A stretch of DNA of 64,000 nucleotides from Gibbsiella quercinecans (lineage in GTDB: Bacteria; Pseudomonadota; Gammaproteobacteria; Enterobacterales; Enterobacteriaceae), in assembly GCF_002291425.1 (NCBI RefSeq), contig NZ_CP014136.1:4154001-4218000 (forward strand), given 5' to 3'. Of the stretch, positions 1 through 8,494 are shown one piece after another (positions within the stretch are counted from its first letter, which is position 1; the number at the start of each line of letters is the position of its first letter). The position numbers and the translations under genes were made by a program. The notes under the pieces are model-generated. The model was not told where the DNA came from and ran no database searches. It saw only the letters and a list, made by a program, of their open reading frames with translations.

Positions 1-186
1 TTATCTGGCATCCATGTGCCGACGCCATTGCGAGAACCGTTACCGTGGTGGGTGAGTTGGTTGGATGAACCCCCGTCTGGATCCAGACCGTTTTAACTGC
101 TGGGAGTGTGATTATCATCACATTAACCAATCAGAGTTAAATCTAGAGGCAATCTTTTGAGAAGTCGACTTCTTTTTACGCAGAGA
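1..186. other. Left window edge, no gene assigned
   Basis: A plus-strand frame is open from base 1 to a TAA at 94-96 (31 codons, ending in a Trp/Pro-rich stretch). It could be the 3' end of a gene that starts outside the window. It uses several codons rare in enterobacteria (AGA, GGA, CGA) and I do not recognise the peptide, so it may equally be non-coding. A short palindrome around a GTCGAC core lies at about 160-174. Confidence 0.2.
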
Positions 187-214
187 AAGGGCGCCGCCGG
201 GCAAGCGCGGCGCT
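187..214 (-). terminator. Terminator downstream of ypfN
   Basis: A GC-rich hairpin has arms GCGCCGC (191-197) and GCGGCGC (207-213). Read on the minus strand it is followed by CCTTTCTC. It lies just past the ypfN stop and is a plausible rho-independent end for the yffB-dapE-M15-ypfN operon, although its T-run is short. Confidence 0.5.
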
Positions 215-219
215 CAGGG

Positions 220-411
220 TTAGGGTTTTTTCTTTGGTTGATCGTCTTCGTCGTCGTCCCACTTCGCGTTGTTATCGCGGTGCGGCGGCAAGGTCGGTTT
301 ATTGGCCAAATAGCTTTTTACGTCGACGCGGCGCAGTTCTTTTATCCCGCTGATGATCATCCCCGCCAGGATCAGCAGAATGATCCACCAGTAATCAGCT
401 AACCAGTGCAT
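220..411 (-). CDS. ypfN: YpfN family small inner-membrane protein
   Basis: This 63-residue protein has an N-terminal hydrophobic segment (about residues 8-24, starting with [11 protein letters not shown]), followed by a charged tail rich in Asp, Lys and Pro. It matches the UPF0370/YpfN family in length and layout, and it lies next to dapE as in E. coli. The function is unknown; the sequence predicts one transmembrane helix. It starts 2 bp after the M15 peptidase stop, so it is probably the last gene of the operon. Confidence 0.85.
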   Translation of the reverse strand: MHWLADYWWIILLILAGMIISGIKELRRVDVKSYLANKPTLPPHRDNNAKWDDDEDDQPKKKP

Positions 412-413
412 AG

Positions 414-1088
414 TTATTTCTTCTCTTCAGGGCGTATAAAACGCGCAAAAATGGAGGGCAAGTGGCGCGCCAGCCAGCCAGCACCGGCGACGTCGCTATC
501 TTGCCAGGCGGCCAGCAGCAGCGCCGGCGTCAACAAATGCTCGGCCTGCTGCGCCAAGGGACGGTAGCTCAGATGCCAGGGCTCCATCGCCACGCCGCTG
601 CTCTCGCCGCTGAACGGCCGGTAGAAGCCGAAGTCGGCCATGTTTTCCGACAGCCAGCAGGTGAGCGGGTAAAAGTAGCCGCCCTGCAGGTATTCCCAGG
701 GTTCCAGTTGCAGCTTTTGGCCTGCCGGCAGCAGCGCCGGGGAATAGATATCCAGATCGCTGCCCCAGTGATGGCGGCTGGCGCCCGGCAGCGCAGACCA
801 GCGCAGGATGGCTTCGCAGCGTTCGGCATCGGAAAGCGGTGTGATGTCGATGGGCTGGCTGTTGTGATCCAGCACCGGGCGTTCGCCGCGGAACTTGCCG
901 TTCCAGATGGCCCGCTGGCGTTCAAAATCACGAAAGGTACTGGCCGGTTGTAGATCAAAACCGGCGGCCTGGGCCGCCTGCTGCATGGCGCAAAAGGCGG
1001 CGACCGCCTGCGGCTGCAGGCGATGGTTGCCCACCAGGGGCGCCAGATGCCCGGTGCTGCGCCCGGTGAGCATCTCTGGGGTGATCAT
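414..1088 (-). CDS. M15 family D-Ala-D-Ala carboxypeptidase-like metallopeptidase
   Basis: The protein has 224 residues. The zinc-site signatures of peptidase family M15 (VanY/DdcY type) are visible: [11 protein letters not shown] supplies the first His and Asp, and EPWHLSY carries the later Glu and His. Family members hydrolyse D-Ala-D-Ala in peptidoglycan peptides. I see no convincing signal peptide in this reading. I chose the ATG at 1088 because it forms an ATGA overlap with the dapE stop; a longer in-frame reading to 1157 would run into dapE. It sits between dapE (meso-diaminopimelate synthesis) and ypfN, a cell-wall-themed context. E. coli K-12 has no equivalent at this position. Confidence 0.8.
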   Translation of the reverse strand: MITPEMLTGRSTGHLAPLVGNHRLQPQAVAAFCAMQQAAQAAGFDLQPASTFRDFERQRAIWNGKFRGERPVLDHNSQPIDITPLSDAERCEAILRWSALPGASRHHWGSDLDIYSPALLPAGQKLQLEPWEYLQGGYFYPLTCWLSENMADFGFYRPFSGESSGVAMEPWHLSYRPLAQQAEHLLTPALLLAAWQDSDVAGAGWLARHLPSIFARFIRPEEKK

Positions 1089-2212
1089 GCGATCAACTGC
1101 TCCATAATACGCTGATACATGCGGCTCAGCAGTTGAAGATCGGCTGCGTTGACGCATTCGTTAACTTTGTGGATGGTGGCGTTAACCGGCCCCAGTTCCA
1201 CAACCTGTGCGCCCATCCGGGCAATGAACCGCCCGTCGGAGGTTCCGCCGTTGGTCAGCAACTGCGGGGTGCGTTCGGCATAGTGCTCAACCGCGTTTAC
1301 CACCGCATCCACCAGCGCACCGCGTGTGGTGAGGAAGGGCTGGCCAGACAGGCGCCAATCAATACTGTAGTTCAGTTTGTGGCGTTCCAACAGATCTTCC
1401 ACCTGTTGTTTGATCTGGGTATCAGTCAGTTCGGTGCTGAAACGGAAGTTGAACTGCACGAACAGTTCACCCGGGATCACATTGTTGCTGCCGGTGCCGG
1501 CCTGAATATTGGCGATCTGCATGCTGGTGGGCGGGAAGAAGGCGTTGCCCTGATCCCATTCGGTAGCCACCAGCTCATTGAGCGCCGGCATGGCGCGGTG
1601 CACCGGGTTATCCGCCAGGTGCGGGTAGGCGACGTGCCCTTGAATACCGTGGATGCGCAGGTTAGCGGTGATGGAGCCGCGGCGCCCGTTTTTAACCACG
1701 TCGCCGACGTGCTCGGTGCTGGAAGGCTCGCCCACCAGGCAGTAATCCAGGCGCTCGTTGCGCGCCATCAGGGCTTCGACAACCTTGACCGTGCCGTGGG
1801 TGCCGTTGGCTTCTTCGTCAGAGGTGATCAAGAACGCCAACCGCCCCTGGTGATCGGGGTGCGCGGCGACAAAGCGTTCGGCGGCGACCACCATGGCGGC
1901 CAGCGATCCTTTCATATCCGCAGCGCCGCGGCCGTACAGCATGCCGTCGCGGATGGTGGGATCAAACGGCGGGTGTGCCCACAGGCTTTCGTCGCCGCTT
2001 GGCACCACATCGGTATGGCCGGCGAACGCCAGCGTTTGGCCTTCGCCGCGCCAGGCCCAGAAGTTCTGGGTATCTTCGAGATCCATCGGTTCAACGGTAA
2101 AGCCAATGGCCTGCAGGCGTTCGATCATGATGGCCTGGCAGCCTTCGTCGCGCGGGCTCAGGGACGGGCGCTTGATTAACTGTTGCGCCAGCTCGATAAC
2201 AGGGCAGGTCAT
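1085..2212 (-). CDS. dapE: Succinyl-diaminopimelate desuccinylase
   Basis: DapE hydrolyses N-succinyl-LL-2,6-diaminopimelate to LL-diaminopimelate and succinate in the lysine and peptidoglycan pathway in the cytosol. The 375-residue length is normal for the family. The M20 dizinc motifs are visible: [12 protein letters not shown] (His66, Asp68) and [10 protein letters not shown] with the catalytic Glu pair, plus the GGTSDGRF motif near the C-terminus. Its start overlaps the yffB stop by ATGA and its stop overlaps the next gene in the same way, so the genes are translationally coupled. The order yffB-dapE-ypfN matches E. coli. Confidence 0.97.
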   Translation of the reverse strand: MTCPVIELAQQLIKRPSLSPRDEGCQAIMIERLQAIGFTVEPMDLEDTQNFWAWRGEGQTLAFAGHTDVVPSGDESLWAHPPFDPTIRDGMLYGRGAADMKGSLAAMVVAAERFVAAHPDHQGRLAFLITSDEEANGTHGTVKVVEALMARNERLDYCLVGEPSSTEHVGDVVKNGRRGSITANLRIHGIQGHVAYPHLADNPVHRAMPALNELVATEWDQGNAFFPPTSMQIANIQAGTGSNNVIPGELFVQFNFRFSTELTDTQIKQQVEDLLERHKLNYSIDWRLSGQPFLTTRGALVDAVVNAVEHYAERTPQLLTNGGTSDGRFIARMGAQVVELGPVNATIHKVNECVNAADLQLLSRMYQRIMEQLIA

Positions 2213-2595
2213 GATTTTACCTCGGAAAGATATTGCTGGTAAGCATCGGCGCTGAAGCCGAGCAGGGCATGGCCGTGGCCGTCATCCAGCAACGGGCGCT
2301 TGATGATGGCCGGCTGCGCCAGCATCAGGGCGATGGCTGCGTCGGCGTTATCGCAGGCGTTGCGCTGCGTTTCGTCCAGTTTGCGCCAAGTGGTGCCGCG
2401 GGTGTTGAGCAACGGTTGCCAGCCGAGGCGCGCGACAAAATCACGCAGCAGGGGCTCATCCAGCCCGTCGGTGCGGTAATCGTGGAATTGATAGGCTACG
2501 CCCTGTTCTTCCAGCCAGCGGCGCGCTTTTTTGATGGTGTCGCAATTTTTGATGCCGTAGAGGGTAAGCGATGTTGGTTGTGGTTTGTCTGCCAT
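2209..2595 (-). CDS. yffB: ArsC/Spx family protein YffB
   Basis: This is a 128-residue thioredoxin-fold protein of the ArsC-like family. [21 protein letters not shown] holds the single N-terminal Cys typical of YffB, and IIKRPLL is the conserved Arg-Pro motif near residue 95. YffB is thought to be a glutathione-dependent thiol reductase; its substrate is unknown. I start it at the ATG at 2595; in-frame sequence extends to 2745, but the family begins here. It is the first gene of the operon and overlaps dapE by ATGA. Confidence 0.9.
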   Translation of the reverse strand: MADKPQPTSLTLYGIKNCDTIKKARRWLEEQGVAYQFHDYRTDGLDEPLLRDFVARLGWQPLLNTRGTTWRKLDETQRNACDNADAAIALMLAQPAIIKRPLLDDGHGHALLGFSADAYQQYLSEVKS

Positions 2596-2957
2596 GGCGA
2601 AAATGCTACCTAAATTATCGTCGAATAAGGACTGAGCAACCGGCGGCAAAGCCGCAAGAAAACGATGCTGCTCGGCGATGGGAGAGATAATGCGGGAAAA
2701 CCAGGGCCAGATCCAGACAACGAATACGTTTATGGCCGTGAACAACCACCTGCCAGGCTCAAACGGTGGTTTTCGCGGCCAAAAGCAGCCCTTTTATTCG
2801 CTTTGCCGGGAAGGATGCATCTGCCTGGGGGGATTCGCCGTACTTTTGGTTGCTTGCCGTTTGGCAACGGGGTAATTTGTTAATGCTATCAATAAAATGA
2901 ATCTATTAACGCGTTTGGGCTGGCGGCCTGTGAAACAGGTGCCGGCCGTGAGCGGCA
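2596..2957. other. Intergenic region, yffB promoter side
   Basis: No gene is recognised. The minus-strand promoter for yffB-dapE must lie here. Short open frames on both strands have no family resemblance. Confidence 0.4.
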
Positions 2958-2993
2958 GTGTCTTTTTGGCAATTAAACTGGGAGAAAAAGCAA

Positions 2994-3206
2994 TTGAAGC
3001 GGCAGCCTGTTTCGTCATCACGGATAATTTCTATAGGTTATGATCCAAAACGCAGCCTGCTGGAAATCGAATTTCGCGAACACGGAATTTACCAATACAG
3101 CGCGGTTCCTGAACGTATCTATAAAACCTTTCTTTCCGTGGTGTCCAAAGGCCGGTTTTTTGACGGTGTGATAAAAGACAAGTTCCACAGCCGCAAAGTG
3201 CGTTAG
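2994..3206 (+). CDS. KTSC domain protein
   Basis: This is a 70-residue protein with the KTSC fold signature: PVSSSRIISIGYD, then LEIEF, IYQYSAVPE and SKGRFFDGVIKDKF. KTSC domains occur alone or fused to lysyl-tRNA synthetase-like and phage proteins, and their role is not settled. I chose the TTG at 2994 because a GGAG lies at 2981-2984 at good spacing and homologues begin about four residues before VSSS. An upstream GTG at 2958 would add an unconserved 12 residues. It stands alone, followed by a long non-coding stretch. Confidence 0.8.
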   Translation: MKRQPVSSSRIISIGYDPKRSLLEIEFREHGIYQYSAVPERIYKTFLSVVSKGRFFDGVIKDKFHSRKVR

Positions 3207-3380
3207 CGGCCTGCATATCTGTGCGCCATTGCCTGCGCGGGCCTGCGTTTTGCCCGGCAACGTGGCAAAGTTGCTCACCGGTCACAATTTGCCGATTTTT
3301 CCCCGGGATTCAGTGATCCCGATCGGCGTTATGCGCGCGTTTCAGGCATATAAAAAAAGCATCCGTTCGCGTGATAGCGA

Positions 3381-3592
3381 TATACCCAAAATAATTCGAG
3401 TTGCAGGAAGGCGGCAACGCAGCGACAAATTCGTCAGGAACGAATTTGCCTGGCCTCTGGCCAGCCTCCGGTGAGTGACAAATCTGCCGGGAGCAGATTT
3501 GAACGCTGTTAGCAGCGGCCCCGAAGGGGAGAGGCCCAGGGATGGGCCGAGTAATCAAGCCAACACACCTGCAACTTGAAGTATGAAGGGGA
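3381..3592. repeat. Palindromic intergenic repeat, copy 1 (long form)
   Basis: The element starts TATACCCAAAATAATTCGAG and ends ACTTGAAGTATGAAGGGG. Its outer about 25 bp form imperfect inverted repeats (left GAGTTGCAGG, right CCTGCAACTT). The interior folds into further hairpins, such as CAAATTCGT/ACGAATTTG and CAAATCTGC/GCAGATTTG. The same ends recur at 37381-37510 and, degenerate, at 33851-33917. It encodes no protein and behaves like a MITE or ERIC-type non-autonomous element. Confidence 0.8.
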
Positions 3593-3759
3593 TAAGTTGA
3601 TCGCAGAAGGGCATAGGGTGAATGACGGTATTAGCGATTAATCCGAAAATATGCGTTAACCCGCTATTCTGGGGTTGGCAACGTTCCCAAAAAGCTTCAC
3701 CTGGTCAAAAAATAAGCGTAGAATTCGCAGCGTGTGATAATTGAGGTTGTAAATGCATC
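3593..3759. other. Intergenic stretch upstream of ypfM
   Basis: Together with the repeat this makes a gene-free gap of over 500 bp after the KTSC gene. The part just before 3760 is A/T-rich and presumably holds the ypfM promoter; no clear -35/-10 pair was picked out. Confidence 0.3.
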
Positions 3760-3819
3760 ATGGTTGATCGTGAATTAGGTAACTGGAAAGACTTCATTGA
3801 TGAGATGTTAGGTAACTGA
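3760..3819 (+). CDS. ypfM: YpfM small protein (19 residues)
   Basis: The frame codes for 19 residues beginning MVDRELGNWKDFI. This is almost the same as E. coli YpfM (MIERELGNWKDFIEVMLRK as I recall it) and sits at the same place, between yffB and acrD. E. coli YpfM is an experimentally detected small protein of unknown function. A GAGG lies at 3743-3746; an ATG at 3753 opens only a 4-codon frame. The conserved charged start and GNWKDF core argue that this is a real gene. Confidence 0.8.
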   Translation: MVDRELGNWKDFIDEMLGN

Positions 3820-3937
3820 TTACCGGGTTAGGTTTATCGCCAGGCAAGCTGTACTGAGTCGTTCTCACCTGTGCCCCTACTCCGTTACGGTATGGCGGGC
3901 ATGTTATGAAGTATCTTGAACGGGTCACCGTTCAAAT

Positions 3938-3971
3938 AAAAAGCAGCACCTTCACCGGCGCTGCTTTTTTA
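3938..3971. terminator. Bidirectional terminator between ypfM and acrD
   Basis: AAAAAGCAGC and GCTGCTTTTT form the arms of a hairpin with a run of A on one side and T on the other. It can end transcripts from ypfM (plus) and acrD (minus). Confidence 0.85.
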
Positions 3972-3978
3972 ATGCCAA

Positions 3979-6900
3979 TTATTCGCCGCTGCTTTCAACC
4001 AACGGCGGCACGGCCTGTTTGCCCGGGAAACGCCGGCGAACCAGGACGAAGAACAGCGGCACGAAGAAGATCGCCAGCACGGTGGCGGAAATCATCCCGC
4101 CGATGACGCCGGTCCCTACGGCGTGCTGGCTGCCGGAACCTGCACCCTGGCTAAGCGCCATCGGCAGAACGCCGAAAATAAAGGCCAGCGAAGTCATCAG
4201 AATAGGGCGCAGGCGCATCCGCGAGGCCTCTAGCGTCGCCGCCGTCAGTTCCTTCCCTTTGTGGTGTAGTTCGTTGGCGAATTCGACGATCAGGATGGCG
4301 TTTTTCGCCGAAAGCCCAATGATGGTCAATAACCCCACCTGGAAGTAAACGTCGTTTTCCAGCCCGCGCAGCCAGGTGGCCACCAGCGCGCCAATCACCC
4401 CAAGCGGCACCACCAGCATCACCGCAAACGGGATTGACCAGCTTTCATACAATGCGGCCAGGCACAAGAACACCACCAGCAAAGAGAGCGCATACAGCGC
4501 CGGCGCCTGCGAGCCGGACAGCCGTTCCTGGTACGACATCGCCGACCATTCCAGGCCGAACCCAGCCGGCAGTTGGCTGACCAACTTCTCCATTTCCGCC
4601 ATGGCGGTGCCGCTACTGGTGCCGCTGGCGGCTTCGCCGACGATCTCCAGCGATGAAGTGCCGTTATAGCGTTCCAGGCGTGGGGAGCCATACTCCCAGT
4701 GCGATGTGGCAAAGGCGGAGAACGGCACCATGCCGCCGGTGCTGTTGCGCACGTACCATTTGTAAACGTCATCCGGCAGCATGCGGAATGGAGCGGCGGA
4801 CTGCACATACACCCGTTTCACCCGCCCGCGATCGACGAAGTCGTTGACGTAGGTGGAGCCCCAGGCAGTGGATAGCGTGTCGTTGATATCATCGATGCTG
4901 ACGCCGAGCGCCTGCGCCTTGCGCTGATCGATATTGATTTGCAACTGCGGGCTATCGTCCAGGCCGTTATGGCGCACCCGTGAAAGCAGTGGGTTCTGGC
5001 CGGCGGCCTGCAACAGTTGATCGCGCGCCGCCATCAGCTTGGCGTGCCCCAGGCCGGCGTGATCTTCCAGTTCCATGGTAAAGCCGGATGAGTTCCCCAG
5101 CCCGTTAATGGCTGGTGGGCTGCTGGCAATGACGCGCGCTTCCTTAACGCTGTTGAGCGCCTTGGTCGCACGCTCGATCACGGCAAAGGAACTGCCTTCC
5201 GCCCCGCGTTCGCTCCAGTCCTTGAGGCGCACAAACATACGCGCCACGTTTTGCCCATTGCCGCCGGGGCCGGAGCCGATGATCGCGAACACCGAAACCA
5301 CGTCCTGCTGTTCCTTGGTCATGAAATAGTGTTCAACTTTTTCGACAACCTTCAAGGTTTGCTGCTGGGTGGAACCTGCCGGCAGTTGCACCTGCACGCT
5401 GAACACGCCGCGATCTTCGTCCGGCAGGAATGAGGTGGGCAGTTTGATAAACAGCAGCGCCATCCCCCCAAGCAACAGCAGATAGAGCACCATATAGCGC
5501 AGGCTATGGTGCAGTATGCGTGCCACGCCGCGCTCGTAGCGCAGCGTATTGCGGTTGAACATGCGGTTAAACCAGCCGAAGAAGCCGCGTTTGCCGTGCT
5601 GTTGGCCCGCAGTGTGCGGCTTGAGCAACGTGGCGCACAGTGCCGGGGTGAGGATCATCGCCACCAGCACCGAGAGCACCATGGCGGCCACGATAGTAAT
5701 TGAGAACTGGCGGTAAATCGCCCCGGTGGTGCCGCCGAAGAAGGCCATTGGGATGAATACGGCGGAAAGCACCATAGTGATACCGACCAGCGCACCCTGT
5801 ATCTGGGCCATGGATTTACGGGTGGCTTCACGCGGCGGTAAGCCGTCTTCGCTCATTACGCGTTCAACGTTTTCCACCACCACGATGGCATCGTCCACCA
5901 ACAGGCCGATGGCCAATACCATGGCGAACATGGTTAACGTATTGATACTGTAGCCAAATGCGGAAAGCACGGCGAAGGTGCCCAGCAGCACCACCGGCAC
6001 GGCGATGGTTGGGATGAGCGTCGCGCGGAAGTTTTGCAGGAACAGGTACATCACCAGGAACACCAGCAGCACCGCTTCCAGCAGGGTTTTCACTACATCG
6101 CGGATAGAGGCTTTAACAAAAGGCGTGGTTTCATAAGCGATTTTGGCCTCTAGCCCGCGGGGAAAGTAGGGCTCAAGGGCGGCGATTCTTTCCTTCACCA
6201 TCTGATCGGTTTGCATTTCATTGGCGCCGGAGGCCAGTTTGATGTTGATGCCGGCGGCGGGCATGCTGTTGTAGCGGCTGAGGTAGTTGTAGTTTTCAGC
6301 GCCCAGGCCAATGGTGGCGACATCCCCCAGCGTGACCATTGAACCATCCTGGTTAACCCGCAGGGTGATCTGGCGGAACTGCTCCGGGGTTTGCAACTGT
6401 GACTGCGCATTGATGGTGGCGTTAAGCGCCTGGTTGTCGACCGCCGGCGTGCCGCCCAGTTGCCCAACGGCAACCTGGCTATTCTGCGAGGTGATAGCGC
6501 TCACCACATCCTGCGTGGTGAGCTGGTAGCTGTTGAGCTTGTTGGGATCGAGCCAGATGCGCATTGCGTACTGGGAGCCAAACACATCGATGCTGCCGAC
6601 GCCGTTAACGCGGCTGAGCGGATCCTGCACGTTGGAAACGATAAAGTCGGCGATATCCTGCCGGTCCATACTGCCGTCGGTGGAGACGAACGCCACCATC
6701 ATCAGCGTGGTGTCGCCGGTTTTTGAAACGGTCACCCCTTGGTCCTGAACCGCCTGCGGCAGGCGCTTGAGCGCGGTTTGCAACTGGTTTTGCACCTGCT
6801 GCAAGGCTTCATTGGGGTTGGTGCCGGCTTCAAAGGTGAGGGTGACGGTGGCTTGCCCGGTGTTGGTGCCTTGCGATGCCATATACATCAGGTTATCGAG

Positions 6901-7113
6901 GCCGGTCATGTTTTGTTCGATAATCTGGGTGACGGTATTTTCCAGCGTTTGCGCCGAGGCGCCGGGGTAATTTGCCACGATTCGCACATTCGGTGGGGCG
7001 AGATCGGGATATTGTTCAACCGGCAACGAAAAAATCGCCAATGTGCCAGTCAGGCAAAGGATAATTGCCAGAACCCAGGCAAAAATCGGGCGATCGATAA
7101 AAAAATTGGCCAT
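3979..7113 (-). CDS. acrD: RND multidrug efflux transporter AcrD
   Basis: This is a 1044-residue inner-membrane RND pump subunit that works with a periplasmic adaptor (AcrA) and TolC. It begins [17 protein letters not shown] as AcrB/AcrD do. The proton-relay residues are present in [18 protein letters not shown] (TM4 Asp pair) and [13 protein letters not shown] (TM10 Lys), and the two large periplasmic loops are intact. I call it AcrD rather than AcrB because it is a solo gene beside ypfM and yffB, as in E. coli, with no acrA next to it. E. coli AcrD exports aminoglycosides and other polar drugs. A BaeR-like box lies upstream at 7224-7241. Confidence 0.9.
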   Translation of the reverse strand: MANFFIDRPIFAWVLAIILCLTGTLAIFSLPVEQYPDLAPPNVRIVANYPGASAQTLENTVTQIIEQNMTGLDNLMYMASQGTNTGQATVTLTFEAGTNPNEALQQVQNQLQTALKRLPQAVQDQGVTVSKTGDTTLMMVAFVSTDGSMDRQDIADFIVSNVQDPLSRVNGVGSIDVFGSQYAMRIWLDPNKLNSYQLTTQDVVSAITSQNSQVAVGQLGGTPAVDNQALNATINAQSQLQTPEQFRQITLRVNQDGSMVTLGDVATIGLGAENYNYLSRYNSMPAAGINIKLASGANEMQTDQMVKERIAALEPYFPRGLEAKIAYETTPFVKASIRDVVKTLLEAVLLVFLVMYLFLQNFRATLIPTIAVPVVLLGTFAVLSAFGYSINTLTMFAMVLAIGLLVDDAIVVVENVERVMSEDGLPPREATRKSMAQIQGALVGITMVLSAVFIPMAFFGGTTGAIYRQFSITIVAAMVLSVLVAMILTPALCATLLKPHTAGQQHGKRGFFGWFNRMFNRNTLRYERGVARILHHSLRYMVLYLLLLGGMALLFIKLPTSFLPDEDRGVFSVQVQLPAGSTQQQTLKVVEKVEHYFMTKEQQDVVSVFAIIGSGPGGNGQNVARMFVRLKDWSERGAEGSSFAVIERATKALNSVKEARVIASSPPAINGLGNSSGFTMELEDHAGLGHAKLMAARDQLLQAAGQNPLLSRVRHNGLDDSPQLQINIDQRKAQALGVSIDDINDTLSTAWGSTYVNDFVDRGRVKRVYVQSAAPFRMLPDDVYKWYVRNSTGGMVPFSAFATSHWEYGSPRLERYNGTSSLEIVGEAASGTSSGTAMAEMEKLVSQLPAGFGLEWSAMSYQERLSGSQAPALYALSLLVVFLCLAALYESWSIPFAVMLVVPLGVIGALVATWLRGLENDVYFQVGLLTIIGLSAKNAILIVEFANELHHKGKELTAATLEASRMRLRPILMTSLAFIFGVLPMALSQGAGSGSQHAVGTGVIGGMISATVLAIFFVPLFFVLVRRRFPGKQAVPPLVESSGE

Positions 7114-7223
7114 ACAGCGCGAACCTCGTTGTGACTTGTTCTATCTTTAAGACGCATCAGGACTGCGTTCAAGTGTTAGCTGAAAGGATGCCGACAGTAT
7201 GGCACTTTACCTGCCAGCTATAA

Positions 7224-7241
7224 GGAAAGCGTGGAGAAAAA
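7224..7241 (-). promoter_or_regulatory. Candidate BaeR box upstream of acrD
   Basis: Read on the minus strand the site is TTTTTCTCCACGCTTTCC. The BaeR consensus as I remember it is TTTTTCTCCATDATTGGC, giving about 14 of 18 matches including the whole first ten bases. It lies about 110 bp before the acrD start. E. coli acrD is a known BaeSR target. Confidence 0.45.
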
Positions 7242-7361
7242 ATGGAGATAATGTAAATAACAGTAGGCTGCGCTTTACCAATTGTACTCACGAAATACAA
7301 AAAGCTACTGAATTTCCTTTCAATGGATTTATCTGGATGTTTTCAATAGCAGGAGCAGCGT

Positions 7362-7640
7362 ATGGATATTAACCCGGTATTTGCCCGCCGCCTTTATTTG
7401 TGCTGGCTGATTAGCCACAGTGAAAGGCCCAATGTGCCGCGCCTGATGGCGCAGACCGGCTGGCCGCGGCGCACGCTGCAGGACACGCTAAAGGCCTTGC
7501 CGGGGCTTGGCGTCTCGCTGCGTTTTGTGCAGCAGGGCGTGCGCAATAACGACGGTTTTTACCAGTTGGACGATTGGGGCCCGCTTGATCCGCAGTGGGT
7601 GAGCCGATACCACCAACAGTTGCTGGCGGTTATCGGCTAA
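7362..7640 (+). CDS. Small winged-helix DNA-binding protein
   Basis: The 92-residue protein opens with MDINPVFARRLYLCWLI. A likely helix-turn-helix follows (RLMAQTGWPRRTLQDTLKAL) and then a possible wing (VSLRFVQQGVRNNDGFYQL). It resembles the small HTH_43-type winged-helix proteins found in gammaproteobacteria; their targets are unknown. It is divergent from acrD and could be tested as a local regulator, but nothing in the sequence shows that. It ends 27 bp before the convergent narP stop. Confidence 0.65.
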   Translation: MDINPVFARRLYLCWLISHSERPNVPRLMAQTGWPRRTLQDTLKALPGLGVSLRFVQQGVRNNDGFYQLDDWGPLDPQWVSRYHQQLLAVIG

Positions 7641-7667
7641 CGGTTCCCCGGCAGGCCGGGGGGATCG

Positions 7668-8300
7668 TTATTGGTTTTTATACTCCAGATACATCACCGT
7701 GGCGGCGACCCGGGAGCGTACGTTCAGCTTGCGCAGCATATTGCGGATGTGCACCTTGACCGTTTCTTCGGAGATGTGCAACTGCACGGCAACCTGCTTG
7801 TTCGACATCCCGCGCGCCACTTCTTGCAGCACGTCCAGTTCACGTTCAGTCAGTTCGGCAAAGGGATTGCTCTGTTCACTGCGCGAAGAGAGGTAGTCCG
7901 CGATGGCTTCGCTGATGATATTCTGGCCGCCCGCCGCTGCGCGGATATCCACTAATAACTGTTCCGGTTCGCTGTCTTTTAGCAGATAGCCGTCGGCGCC
8001 GGCGTCGATCAGCGCATACAGATCGCTGCGCGCATCCGAGACGGTCAGCACGATGATCCGCGCGTCAACGCCTTCATTGCGCAATGCCTTTAGCGTGTCC
8101 AGCCCGGAAAGGCCCTTCATGTTCAGATCAAGCAGCACCACATCAGGCTCATGTTGCAATACCATGGCAATCGCCTCGGTGCCGTTGCTGGCTTCCGCCA
8201 CGATGTTGAATGCCGGATCCAACCCCAGTAACTGTTTGATACCGCGGCGCATCAGTGGATGATCGTCGACGATAACCACCTTGTAGTTTTTCATTACCAT
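7668..8300 (-). CDS. narP: Nitrate/nitrite response regulator NarP
   Basis: The protein has 210 residues: a receiver domain (IVDDHPLMRRG, phospho-acceptor Asp58 in LLDLNMKG, Lys in YLLKDSEPE) and a LuxR-type HTH (LTERELDVLQEVARGMSNKQVA, then ETVKVHIRNMLRKL). The close match to E. coli NarP includes the SNKQVA recognition region. Phospho-NarP binds 7-2-7 heptamers, and a candidate site lies before napD. I chose the ATG at 8300 because GGGAGAA precedes it at good spacing; an ATG two codons later is possible. It lies 194 bp downstream of narQ on the same strand, so sensor and regulator are linked here, unlike in E. coli. Confidence 0.92.
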   Translation of the reverse strand: MVMKNYKVVIVDDHPLMRRGIKQLLGLDPAFNIVAEASNGTEAIAMVLQHEPDVVLLDLNMKGLSGLDTLKALRNEGVDARIIVLTVSDARSDLYALIDAGADGYLLKDSEPEQLLVDIRAAAGGQNIISEAIADYLSSRSEQSNPFAELTERELDVLQEVARGMSNKQVAVQLHISEETVKVHIRNMLRKLNVRSRVAATVMYLEYKNQ

Positions 8301-8494
8301 GAAATTTCTCCCTGTAGCCGATAAAGCCACTCAAATGTAATGTCAACACCCTACTAGGGCGCCGCCTGTAGGCCTTGCTCCAATAGGGCTATTCCGTTTA
8401 GCCAAGACTAACCCGTTACCGGTATTCTTGGTAGCGGTGTGTATCATTCCCCAGCCTTGATTGCCATTGCCTTTTATCCACCTGGCGGCATCAA

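Noticed and set aside
160-176. Palindrome around GTCGAC at the left edge, also seen inside ptsI near 58380
   Set aside because: The ptsI occurrence is ordinary coding sequence; two chance matches do not make a site.
1133-2179. 348-codon plus-strand frame opposite dapE
   Set aside because: It is the antisense shadow of a certain dapE gene; no start signals or motifs.
3229-3558. Small frames through the repeat copy 1
   Set aside because: They follow the palindromic element rather than a gene and are not conserved between the copies.
4419-4808. Internal frames in acrD and similar short frames in other large genes
   Set aside because: Same-strand or antisense shadows inside intact, recognised genes.
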